Part shown: piece by piece, positions 17,526 to 27,293 of the stretch
Layout of the letters: the number at the start of each line of letters is the position of its first letter
Position numbering within the stretch: the stretch's first letter is position 1
From: Panulirus ornatus
Taxonomy: Eukaryota; Arthropoda; Malacostraca; Decapoda; Palinuridae
DNA: 64,000 bases
NCBI RefSeq assembly: GCF_036320965.1
Contig: NC_092231.1
Location: forward strand, 31,663,680-31,727,679
Direction: 5' to 3'
Notes under the pieces: model-generated
Databases searched by the model: none
What the model was told of the DNA's origin: nothing
The model's input: the letters and a program-made list of their open reading frames with translations, nothing else
Made by a program: the position numbers and the translations under genes

Positions 17526-17714
17526 TTTAGCCTAAGCCAGGTAACACTGAGATTCTCAAGTGTTGCTCAAACCGCGCCTCAACACCCACATGGGGCTGTC
17601 ATGGAGGAGATAAAGAGGGTCTGTGTCAGGGTAACATCATCTCCTCGAACACCTCAACATACTTTTCCCCCATGAAGGGGCCTGGGCCCACACCTGCCAC
17701 CTCTCCAACACCCT
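17526..17714. other. Short unique segment
   Basis: About 190 bp without a recognisable element. It leads into a small 27-bp tandem repeat. Confidence 0.5.
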
Positions 17715-17865
17715 CCGCACAACCTCCCTGTGTGTATCCCTCCGCACAACCTTCCTGTGTGTATCCCTCCGCACAACCTCCCTGTGTGTATCCCTCCGCA
17801 CAACCTCCTGTGTGTATCCCTCCGCACAACCTCCCTGTGTGTATCCCTCCGCACAACCCAGAGTC
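17715..17865. repeat. 27-bp tandem repeat (about 6 units)
   Basis: Units contain CTGTGTGTATCCCTCCGC followed by ACAACCTCC. The period is 27 bp, or nine codons, so a plus-strand frame (17672-17914) repeats the residues YPSAQPPCV until a 1-bp deletion near 17810 shifts it. No protein family is recognisable. Confidence 0.9.
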
Positions 17866-18243
17866 ATACATCCACAACATGATGGACTTCGATGCTGCAA
17901 TTAAAAACCTATAAAGTGGTCGACAACGTATTCGGTCTACGAACAACCTTGGGTAATATATGCAGAAGCAAACTATATCATGCTTGGATAAAGTAATGCC
18001 TCATGACAACAGATGGAGGTTTTCATCATAAAGCAGATAAAGCAAAGTAAATATTAGTCATACACAGAGAAGTATACATAATCCAGTTGGATTATGATAA
18101 CGCAAGAGTCAAAAACTACAACAGTAATTCGTTGATACATCGCTGACAACGTCATGTATCACACTATGAGGCTAGTATAGCTAGGACTGTCACCTTTAAT
18201 AGGCACATGTTGCATCATTTGTCATTAGAGTTGCAATTCATTT

Positions 18244-18246
<3 letters not shown>
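17866..18246. other. Unique segment
   Basis: AT-rich apparently single-copy sequence. I see no gene, RNA or mobile-element signature. Confidence 0.5.

Positions 18247-18314
<68 letters not shown>
18247..18314. repeat. (GA)n microsatellite
   Basis: About 34 GA dinucleotides, uninterrupted. Confidence 0.97.
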
Positions 18315-18736
<422 letters not shown>

Positions 18737-19911
18737 TTGTTACGAACTGAATACTTATTCGGGCAAGGTCGCCAGTAACATATATGTGTTACAAGTACTA
18801 CACTGATCCTTGTCTTGCAAGGACGTTAGATTTATTATGTCTCACAACAGGATAACACTATCTGGAAGTTATGGGATTGAATCAAAGACCAGCATTAAAT
18901 TAAATCTACTTATAATGAAAAGGAATTGAAGTGTACAAAAATAAGCACATAAATCAGGCATGAATCATTTACGTTAACACTGAGCATGAGTTTAACATTG
19001 AACATGAGTTAACATTGAACATGAGTTAACATTGAACATGAGTTAACACTGAACATGAGTTAACATTGAACATGAGTTAACACTGAACATGAGTTTAACA
19101 TTGAACATGAGTTAACACTGAACATGAGTTAAAACTGAACATGAGTTAACATTGAACATGAGTTAACACTGAACATGAGTTTAACATTGAACATGAGTTA
19201 ACACTGAACATGAGTTAAAACTGAACATGAGTTAACATTGAACATGAGTTAACATTGAACATGAGTTAACATTGAACATGAGTTAAAACTGAACATGATT
19301 TAACACTGAACATGAGTTAACATTGAACATTAGTTAACATTCCAGGTAAGATTTCAAACCAGGAGATCTCTTTCCTTTATGACAAGTTCTTCGATAACAT
19401 TACACTTAGACCCTTCTATGACCAGTTGTGACAGAGACAAAACAATGTAGGGTCAGTATCGCACTGCACTCGGGTAACAGGCTTACAGCACAGCAGTGTG
19501 GACACCACTTACCTCGCTGGGCTAGAGAGAGAGGAATCAAACCTCAGCGGGTGTCATGGGTATTTATTACAAGTACAGACGAGTGTCCACCCTATTGTTA
19601 TACAACGCTACCCTTGATTGGCTATGGGACTAAGAGCGTTTGTGATTGGTTGGCGTATCCTAAAGTCCGTCGCAGACTCTGCGTAGATCACACTACTTTG
19701 TCCTCTTGTTTAAACATGCAGCGATGACGTGTGCAGCGATGACGTGTCCTGTACGATGGTGAAATATCTCGTAGCTGATTGACAGCTTAATCTCACGCCT
19801 CTGATAAGCGTCCGGGTGCTCAAGGACAAATGGCCATCTGGCTTCAAAACAGGATTACATCACCATACACAAGGACACACACACGAACATGTGGGACACG
19901 CGCTCATGTTA

Positions 19912-19913
<2 letters not shown>
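18737..19913 (+). mobile_element. TTGTTACGAAC-ended element, copy A (left end intact)
   Basis: Starts with TTGTTACGAAC after a TA-rich flank. It aligns along nearly its whole length with a second copy at 59423-60340. That copy retains the opposite end, GTTCGTAACAA, the exact reverse complement of this start. Copy A's own right end is decayed (CATGTTAGTATATA). No coding region is seen, so the element is either a non-autonomous TIR element (MITE-like, with TA flanks) or a solo LTR, since the ends also read TG...CA. Two GATTGG (inverted CCAAT-like) motifs lie near 19617 and 19641. It contains an expanded 17-bp minisatellite. Confidence 0.75.
18974..19340. repeat. 17-bp minisatellite inside element copy A (about 22 units)
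   Basis: Units are GAGTTAACATTGAACAT with ACACTG, AAACTG and GAGTTT variants. A five-unit block recurs with an offset of 86 bp (19081 and 19167). The sister element at 59.6 kb has only about 6 units at the same place. Confidence 0.95.

Positions 19914-19980
<67 letters not shown>
19914..19980. repeat. (TA)n microsatellite
   Basis: About 67 bp of TA between the TIR-type element and a SINE-like copy. Confidence 0.97.
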
Positions 19981-19989
<9 letters not shown>

Positions 19990-20206
19990 TTATACTATTC
20001 GCCATTTCCCGCGTCAGCAAGGTAGCGTTAAGAACAGAGGACTGAGCCCTTGAGGGAATATCCTCACTTGGCCCCCTCCTCTGTTCCTTCATTAGGAAAA
20101 CCAAAAACGAGAGGGGAGGATTTCCAGCCTCCCGCTCCCTTCCCCTTTAGTCGCCTTCTACGACACGCAGGGAATACGTGGGAAGCATTCTTTCTCCCTT
20201 ATCCCC

Positions 20207-20212
<6 letters not shown>
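19981..20212 (-). mobile_element. SINE-like element, minus orientation
   Basis: About 230-bp element. Read on the minus strand it begins with TCCCTGGGGATA, then a GC-rich left half with GTCGTAGAAGGCGACTAAA, a short homopolymer region, and a right half ending ACGCTACC...GCGGGAAATGGCGAATAGTAT. Other copies lie at 20288-20540, 40742-40963, 52019-52250 and 52275-52506. No coding capacity is seen. The last ~60 nt resemble the LINE 3' end. Confidence 0.85.

Positions 20213-20287
<75 letters not shown>
20213..20287. repeat. (TA)n spacer of a SINE inverted pair
   Basis: About 75 bp of TA separating two SINE-like copies whose left ends face each other. Confidence 0.97.
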
Positions 20288-20292
<5 letters not shown>

Positions 20293-20540
20293 GGGATATA
20301 TCCCTGGGGATAGGGGAGAAAGAATACTTCCCACGTATTCCCTGCGTGTCGTAGAAGGCGACTAAAAGGGAAGGGAGCGGGAGGCTGGAAATCCTCCCCT
20401 CTCGTTTTTTTTTTTTTTTTTTCCCAAAAGAAGGAACAGAGAAGAGGGCCAGGTGAGGATATTCCCTCAAAGACCCAGTCCTCTGTTCTTAACGCTACCT
20501 CGCTATCGCGGGAAATGGCAAATAGTATGAAAGAAAGAAA
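20288..20540 (+). mobile_element. SINE-like element, plus orientation
   Basis: Starts TCCCTGGGGATAGGGG, has an internal run of about 18 T after CCTCCCCTCTCG, and ends GCGGGAAATGGCAAATAGTATG followed by GAAA-rich sequence. It is in inverted orientation to the copy at 19981-20212. A 5'-truncated LINE starts immediately after its tail. Confidence 0.87.
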
Positions 20541-21292
20541 AGAAAATATCTGGGAGTGGATCTGGCAGCGGATGGAACCATGGAAGCGGAAGTGGATCAT
20601 AGGGTGGGGGAGGGGGCGAAAATTCTGGGAGCCTTGAAGAATGTGTGGAAATCGAGAACATTATCTCGGAAAGCAAAAATGGGTATGTTTGAAGGAATAG
20701 TGGTTCCAACAATGTTGTATGGTTGCGAGGCGTGGGCTATGGATAGAGTTGTGCGCAGGAGGATGGATGTGCTGGAAATGAGATGTTTGAGGACAATGTG
20801 TGGTCTGAGGTGGTTTGATCGAGTAAGTAACGTAAGGGTAAGAGAGATGTGTGGAAATAAAAAGAGCGTGGTTGAGAGAGCAGAAGAGGGTGTTTTGAAA
20901 TGGTTTGGGCACATGGAGAGAATGAGTGAGGAAAGATTGACCAAGAGGATATATGTGTCGGAGGTGGAGGGAACGAGAAGTGGGAGACCAAATTGGAGGT
21001 GGAAAGATGGAGTGAAAAAGATTTTGTGTGATCGGGGCCTGAACATGCAGGAGGGTGAAAGGAGGGCAAGGAATAGAGTGAATTGGATAGATGTGGTATA
21101 CCGGGGTTGACGTGCTGTCAGTGGATTGAGTCAGGGCATGTGAAGCGTCTGGGGTAAACCATGGAAAGCTGTGTAGGTATGTATATTTGCGTGTGTGGAC
21201 GTATGTATATACATGTGTATGGGGGTGGGTTAGGCCATTTCTTTCGTCTGTTTCCTTGCGCTACCTCGCAAACGCGGGAGACAGCGACAAAG

Positions 21293-21297
<5 letters not shown>
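20541..21297 (+). mobile_element. RTE-like LINE, 3' third
   Basis: A 5'-truncated copy starting in the [17 protein letters not shown] region. It keeps an open frame of about 184 codons (20556-21110) through [34 protein letters not shown] and [10 protein letters not shown] (one residue pair shorter than the other copies in the EGTRSGRP segment). The short-type 3'UTR follows (GGAAAGCTGTGTAGG, GCGTGTGTGGACG, CGCTACCTCGC) and ends GCGACAAAGTATAA before a (TA)n tail. It is very close in sequence to 54800-55570. Confidence 0.92.

Positions 21298-21357
<60 letters not shown>
21298..21357. repeat. (TA)n tail of LINE
   Basis: TA repeat directly after the LINE 3' end, then a T-run that begins the next SINE fragment. 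Confidence 0.95.
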
Positions 21358-21372
<15 letters not shown>

Positions 21373-21490
21373 CAAAAGAAGGAACAGAGAAGGGGGCCAG
21401 GTGAGGATATTCCCTCTAAGGCCCAGTCCTCTGTTCTTAACGCTACCTTGCTAATGCGGGAAATGGTGAATAGTATAAAAAAAAAAGAAT
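21358..21490 (+). mobile_element. SINE-like element, right half only
   Basis: Begins at the internal T-run (CAAAAGAAGGAACAGAG), contains GGCCAGGTGAGGATATTCC, and ends CTAATGCGGGAAATGGTGAATAGTAT. The left GC-rich half is absent. The break lies at the homopolymer. Confidence 0.85.
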
Positions 21491-21505
21491 ATATATATAT
21501 ATATA

Positions 21506-21567
<62 letters not shown>
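21491..21567. repeat. (TA)n microsatellite
   Basis: Near-continuous TA with one AAATAA interruption, following the tail of the SINE fragment. Confidence 0.95.
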
Positions 21568-21571
<4 letters not shown>

Positions 21572-22274
21572 ATGAATATTTATACTTAGACATTGATATG
21601 ATTGTAAACGTGTGCGACACCTTCGCCCACCCAGTCTTACCAACCCTACCGATACAACAGTGCCCAAACAACTGGGGTTGTATGGTTAATTTTCACACCG
21701 AATGAACCCCAATTTTCAGAAATCTTTTTGAGCGGTAGTACCCAGACGTACACAACAACAATATAATGGTTAACGTAAATATTGTAAATGTTTGAAGTCT
21801 GGCTCGTGGAGCGTAGTATAGAGACAGGAGTATTCCAGGTGGATGTATTGATGGGCGGTCTGCTCCACTGTCGTCCACTCACATTGATGCCAATATTCAA
21901 GCTATAAAAACTCACTTCAAGGGACGTGCATGCATACCATTCTTCCCTGGCCATCCTCGTGTGTTTCTGAAGGACATGCAGATAAATATCTACCAGAAAC
22001 ATTTAGCTCTGCATTAATTACGAGTGTCAGGCTAGACACCCATTAAAACATTAAGGATTTGATAGGTTTTCTCGTTCGATTGAAATAGTTGATTTCTCAT
22101 CGTATCTATCTTTGCGTCAGAATCTAATTCTCTTTCCATTCATTAATATCATATTCACAACATTCTTTTAGGCGCTATGATCGTTTTACCCACCCATATT
22201 ATAAGAAGACCCAGAGTCAAATAATGTTCATGTTTTCGTTGGAGACCTTATACTGTACGTGCAGGGAATATGAT
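21568..22274. other. Low-repeat segment
   Basis: About 700 bp of apparently unique AT-rich DNA. At 22250-22287 there is an isolated pair of degenerate 26-mer units (ATACTGTACGTGCAGGGAAT then GATGCATTGTAAGTGG), 8 kb from the array of that family. I see no gene. Confidence 0.5.
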
Positions 22275-23155
22275 GCATTGTAAGTGGCTCATGATCCTAA
22301 ATATAAACCCTCACTTCCTTGAACATACTCGACTCTTTCTCCAACTTTTAATTACAACTCGCATGGAGATTTCTTCTATACTTCCTCAAGAAGTTTGTAT
22401 CCAGTTGGTGCAGCGGATTTTGTGTCCAATGTTTTCAACATTAGTTCGCCTGTCATCTGGGATCAAGAGTTTGTTGTCATTTATTTCATTATCTAAATCT
22501 ATCTCTAATCTATACAAACTGTGATCGCTGGTTGACAGAATCTCGCTGACTTCCCAGTGGTTAAGTTTGTGTCACTAGTGAGGGCAAAATCAAAAATGTT
22601 TTTACCTCTTGTTGGTTTTTGAATTAACCGTTGTAGAAAAGTATCTTCAATCAGTTCCGTTAGTCTCGTTCTCTCTCGGTCACCTGTTAACGTGTTCTAG
22701 GTAATGTTTGGCCTTGAAGTCTCCTAATATAAACCTATTTACTGTGTATTATAATTTTCATTTCATTGTATAATATCGTCGTCTTCTTTTCGCTTAGGAG
22801 TTCTCTAAGTAACGCCGAGACGTAATTTACTTTTGAACTTGTCGGTAATGTCAGTATAATGAGAGTCGTAAGTGTGTGTGTGTGTGTGTGTCTATTTTAC
22901 TCATCTTAATAGCAATGAGATTGTTATGAACGTAGATCACAGCTCCACCACCTACGAGCGACATTTCGTAGATAGTTTGTATCCGTGTATTGCTAACGAA
23001 GCCATTAAGTGTTTATATAATCACAGAGTTTACCCACGTTTCTGTGGTTGCAATAATGTTTGGTTTCTCAGTAACTGCACTGGACGTAAAAGTTCATTGA
23101 GTTTCGTAATGATGCTTCGAGCATTTCTGTATATCAAACTTAGTTTCATTCTGAG
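22275..23155 (-). pseudogene. Decayed endonuclease domain of a CR1/Jockey-like LINE
   Basis: Translating the minus strand in shifting frames gives the hallmarks, in order, of an AP-endonuclease-type LINE domain: YRNARSIITKLNEL near 23130; ATTETWV near 23030 (the TETW glutamate); VGGGAVIYVHNNLIAIK near 22930; LGDFKAKHYLEHVN near 22710 (GDF-AKH motif); LIEDTFLQRLIQKPTRG then NIFDFALTS near 22620; and SDHSLYRLEIDLD near 22525 (the terminal SDH). A post-domain linker (ANVENIGHKIRCTNWIQT) follows near 22420. Stops and frameshifts separate these pieces, so it is a relic. The motif spacing differs from the RTE-like LINE elsewhere in the window, so this is a second LINE family. No RT is seen downstream. 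Confidence 0.75.
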
Positions 23156-23255
23156 TTGATTTCTGTACTGAATGTTTTTCTTTCTTTTTTTGTTACTGTC
23201 GTTATGATGCGAGTTTCTATTTTTATTGTTAATGTCTGCGTGTGTAGCAGCGTGA

Positions 23256-25590
23256 CGTATTCTCCAGGGTGACGTATTGTCCAGATTGACGTATTGTCCA
23301 GAGTGACGTATTGTCCAGAGTGACGTATTGTCCAGAGTAACGTATTGTCCAGAGTGACGTATTGTCCAGAGTAACGTATTGTCCAGAGTAACGTATTGTC
23401 CAGAGTAACGTATTGTCCAGAGTAACGTATTGTCCAGAGTGACGTATTGTCCAGCGTGACGTATTGTCCAGAGTAAAGTATTGTCCAGAGTAACGTATTG
23501 TCCAGAGTAACGTATTGTCCAGAGTAACGTATTGTCCAGAGTGACGTATTGTCCAGAGTAACGTATTGTCTAGAGTAACGTATTGTCCAGTGTAACGTAT
23601 TGTCCAGAGTAACGTATTGTCCAGATTGACGGATTGTCCAGCGTGACGTATTGTCCAGAGTAAAGTATTGTCCAGAGTAACGTATTGTCCAGAGTAACGT
23701 ATTGTCCAGAGTGACGTATTGTCCAGAGTAACGTATTGTCCAGAGTAACGTATTGTCCAGAGTAACGTATTGTCCAGAGCAACGTATTGTCCAGAGTGAC
23801 GTATTGTCCAGAGTAAAGTATTGTCCAGAGTAACGTATTGTCCAGAGTAACGTATTGTCCAGAGTAACGTATTGTCCAGGGTGACGTATTTTCCAGAGTG
23901 ACGGATTGTCCAGCGTGACGGATTGTCCAGAGTAACGTATTGTCCAGAGTGACGTATTGTCCAGAGTGACGTATTGTCCAGAGTAACGTATTGTCCAGAG
24001 TAACGTATTGTCCAGAGTAAAGTATTGTCCAGAGTAACGTATTGTCCAGAGTGATGTATTGTCCAGATTGATGTATTGTCCAGAGTAACGTATTGTCCAG
24101 AGTAACGTATTGTCCAGAGTGACGTATTGTCCAGAGTAACGTATTGTCCAGGGTGAGGTATTGTCCAGAGTGACGAATTGTCCAGCGTAACGGATTGTCC
24201 AGAGTGATGTATTGTCCAGAGTAACGGATTGTCCAGCGTGATGTATTGTCCAGCGTGATGTATTGTCCAGAGTGATGTATTGTCCAGCATGACGGATTGT
24301 CCAGAGTAACGTATTGTCCAGAATGACGTATTGTCCAGAGTGACGTATTTTCCAGAGTGACGTATTGTCCAGAGTAACGGATTGTCCAGCGTGATGTATT
24401 GTCCAGCGTGATGTATTGTCCAGAGTGACGTATTGTCCAGAGTGACGTATTGTCCAGAGTAACGTATTGTCCAGAGTAACGGATTGTCCAGCGTGATGTA
24501 TTGTCCAGCGTGATGTATTGTCCAGAGTGATGTATTGTCCAGAGTAACGGATTGTCCAGAGTGACGTATTGTCCAAAGTAACGTATTGTCCAGAGTGAGG
24601 TATTGTCCAGAGTAACGTATTGTCTTGAGTGACGTATTGTCCAGAGTAACGTATTGTCCAGAGTGACGTATTGTCCAGAGTGACGTATTGTCCAGAGTAA
24701 CGTATTGTCCAGAGTGACGTATTGTCCAGAGTGACGTATTGTCCAGAGTAACGTATTGTCCAGAGTGAGGTATTGTCCAGAGTGACGTATTGTCCAGAGT
24801 GAGGTATTGTCCAGAGTAACGTATTGTCTTGAGTGACGTATTGTCCAGAGTAACGTATTGTCCAGAGTGACGTATTGTCCAGAGTGACGTATTGTCCAGA
24901 GTAACGTATTGTCTTGAGTGACGTATTGTCCAGAGTAACGTATTGTCCAGAGTGACGTATTGTCCAGAGTGAGGTATTGTCCAGAGTAACGTATTGTCTT
25001 GAGTGACGTATTGTCCAGAGTAACGTATTGTCCAGAGTGACGTATTGTCCAGAGTGACGTATTGTCCAGAGTGAGGTATTGTCCAGAGTAACGTATTGTC
25101 TTGAGTGACGTATTGTCCAGAGTAACGTATTGTCCAGAGTGACGTATTGTCCAGAGTAACGTATTGTCCAGAGTGAGGTATTGTCCAGAGTGACGTATTG
25201 TCCAGAGTGAGGTATTGTCCAGAGTGACGTATTGTCCAGAGTAACGTATTGTCCAGAGTAACGTATTGTCCAGAGTGAGGTATTGTCCAGAGTGACGTAT
25301 TGTCCAGAGTGAGGTATTGTCCAGAGTGACGTATTGTCCAGAGTAACGTATTGTCCAGAGTAACGTATTGTCCAGAGTAACGTATTGTCCAGAGTAACGT
25401 ATTGTCCAGAGTGAGGTATTGTCCAGAGTGACGTATTGTCCAGAGTGAGGTATTGTCCAGAGTGACGTATTGTCCAGAGTGAGGTATTGTCCAGAGTAAC
25501 GTATTGTCCAGAGTAACGTATTGTCCAGAGTGAGGTATTGTCCAGAGTGTCGTATTGTCCAGCGTGTCGTATTATCCAGCGTGTCCTCAC
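23256..25590. repeat. 17-bp minisatellite array (about 137 units)
   Basis: Units are GTGACGTATTGTCCAGA with two main states at the start (GTGACG or GTAACG), plus GTGAGG, GTGATG and GCGTGA variants. Units with TTGAGT in place of CCAGAGT mark a higher-order pattern at 24622-25110. Register is kept in exact multiples of 17 bp. All three minus frames are open for up to 831 codons because the unit has no minus-strand stop. Confidence 0.96.
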
Positions 25591-25634
25591 GTAACATTGG
25601 TTTAAGCTTTTAATTATTTTGTTGGTGTGTTCGT

Positions 25635-26218
25635 AATCCACCAGGATCCGGATACGTTCCTGGATCTGTCTGTGTGACGCAGTGTTGGAATACGTTCCTG
25701 GATTTGTCTGTATGACGCAGTGTTGGAATACGTTCCTGGATTTGTTTGTGTGACGCAGTGTTGGAATACGTTCCTGGATTTGTCTGTGTGACGCAGTGTT
25801 GGAATACGTTCCTGGATTTGTCTGTATGACGCAGTGTTGGAATACGTTCCTGGATTTGTTTGTATGACGCAGTGTTGGAATACGTTCCTGGATTTGTTTG
25901 TGTGACGCAATGTTGGAATACGTTCCTGGATTTGTTTGTGTGACGCAGTGTTGGAATACGTTCCTGGATTTGTTTGTGTGACGCAGTGTTGGAATACGTT
26001 CCTGGTTTGTCTGTGTGACGCAGTGTTGGAATACGTTCCTGGATTTGTTTGTGTGACGCAGTGTTGGAATACGTTCCTGGGTTTGTCTGTGTGACGCAGT
26101 GTTGGAATACGTTCCTGGATTTGTTTGTGTGACGCAGTGTTGGAATACGTTCCTGGATTTGTTTGTGTGACGCAGTGTTGGAATACGTTCCTGGATATCT
26201 TTGTGTGACGCAATGTTT
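25635..26218. repeat. 38-bp minisatellite array (about 15 units)
   Basis: Each unit contains GGAATACGTTCCTGGATTTG followed by a TTTGTGTGACGCAGTGTT-type segment. Main variants are TTTGTTTGTG or TTTGTCTGTG/TA. One unit near 26000 is shortened by 2 bp. The GGAATACGTTCC core is a 12-bp near-palindrome. Confidence 0.95.
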
Positions 26219-26362
26219 CGTGCTTTTGTTTGATGTTATGTTTGATGGTATGTTGAATGTCATCATGGAGGAGGATGGCTATTTTTGATCCACGATTGAC
26301 ATTCGAGCCCATGTCAGCTGCCATGTTAAAGGTGAGAGTTTTTAAAGATGATGTTGTCCTTG
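26219..26362. other. Unique spacer between arrays
   Basis: About 140 bp separating the 38-mer and 24-mer arrays. No feature recognised. Confidence 0.5.
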
Positions 26363-27210
26363 CCTGCAGCAAGTGTGGCCATGTTCCCTGCAGCAGGTGT
26401 GGCCATGTTCCCTGCAGCTGGTGTGACCATGTTCCCTGCAGCAGGTGTGGCCATGTTCCCTGCAGCAAGTGTGGCCATGTTCCCTGCAGCAGGTGTGGCC
26501 ATGTTCCCTGCAGCAGGTGTGGCCATGTTCCCTGCAGCAGGTGTGGCCATGTCCCTGCAGCAAGTGTGGCCATGTTCCCTGCAGCAGGTGTGGCCATGTT
26601 CCCTGCAGCAGGTGTGGCCATGTTCCCTGCAGCAGGTGTGGCCATGTTCCCTGCAGCAGGTGTGGCCATGTTCCCTGCAGCAGGTGTGGCCATGTTCCCT
26701 GCAGCAGGTGTGGCCATGTTCCCTGCAGCAGGTGTGGCCATGTTCCCTGCAGCAGGTGTGGCCATGTTCCCTGCAGCAGGTGTGGCCATGTTCCCTGCAG
26801 CAGGTGTGGCCATGTTCCCTGCAGCAGGTGTGGCCATGTTCCCTGCAGCAGGTGTGGCCATGTTCCCTGCAGCAAGTGTGGCCATGTTCCCTGCAGCAGG
26901 TGTGGCCATGTTCCCTGCAGCAGGTGTGGCCATGTTCCCTGCAGCAGTGTGGCCATGTTCCCTGCAGCAGGTGTGGCCATGTTCCCTGCAGCAGGTGTGG
27001 CCATGTTCCCTGCAGCAGGTGTGGCCATGTTCCCTGCAGCAAGTGTGGCCATGTTCCCTGCAGCAGGTGTGGCCATGTTCCCTGCAGCAGGTGTGGCCAT
27101 GTTCCCTGCAGCAAGTGTGGCCATGTTCCCTGCAGCAGGTGTGGCCATGTTCCTGCAGCAGGTGTGGCCATGTTCCCTGCAGCGGGTGTGGCCATGTTCC
27201 CTACAGTGGC
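26363..27210. repeat. 24-bp minisatellite array (about 35 units)
   Basis: Units contain CTGCAGCAGGTGTGGCC then ATGTTCC. A PstI-type CTGCAG palindrome occurs in nearly every unit. The period is eight codons, so both strands carry long open frames (VAMFPAAG, GHVPCSRC and NMATPAAG repeats). Occasional 1-2 bp losses (for example near 26550, 26945 and 27150) move the frame, which argues against coding. It is related to the adjacent 20-mer array. Confidence 0.96.
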
Positions 27211-27293
27211 CATGTTCCTCGTCCCCAACCCTCGCTGGGGAATGGTCAACTAATGGGTGGGCGTGTCTTCTGAGATCAGATCAAGACGATGTA
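27211..27293. other. Junction between 24-mer and 20-mer arrays
   Basis: About 80 bp of non-array sequence (GTCCCCAACCCTCGCTGGGG region) linking the two related arrays. Confidence 0.6.

Noticed and set aside
20288..20540. tRNA-derived head with A and B boxes in the SINE-like element
   Set aside because: A GGCTGGAAATCC stretch loosely resembles a B box, but the A-box match is poor and the spacing cannot be judged without a consensus.
22872..23159. 95-codon plus-strand frame
   Set aside because: It is antisense to the decayed LINE endonuclease, which explains the sequence better.
23256..25590. Functional tandem CRE-like (TGACG) enhancer array
   Set aside because: The TGACG motif is simply part of the 17-bp unit, and half the units carry GTAACG. 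No gene lies next to it.
23146..25641. 831-codon minus-strand open frame of SGQYVTLDNTSLWTIR-type repeats
   Set aside because: The 17-bp unit has no minus-strand stop, so all three minus frames are open. No conserved flanking domain, no promoter or splice evidence.
26257..27273. Cysteine-rich GHVPCSRC repeat frame as a metallothionein- or toxin-like protein
   Set aside because: It is a frame of a 24-bp minisatellite. Indels move the reading frame repeatedly and opposite-strand frames are equally open.
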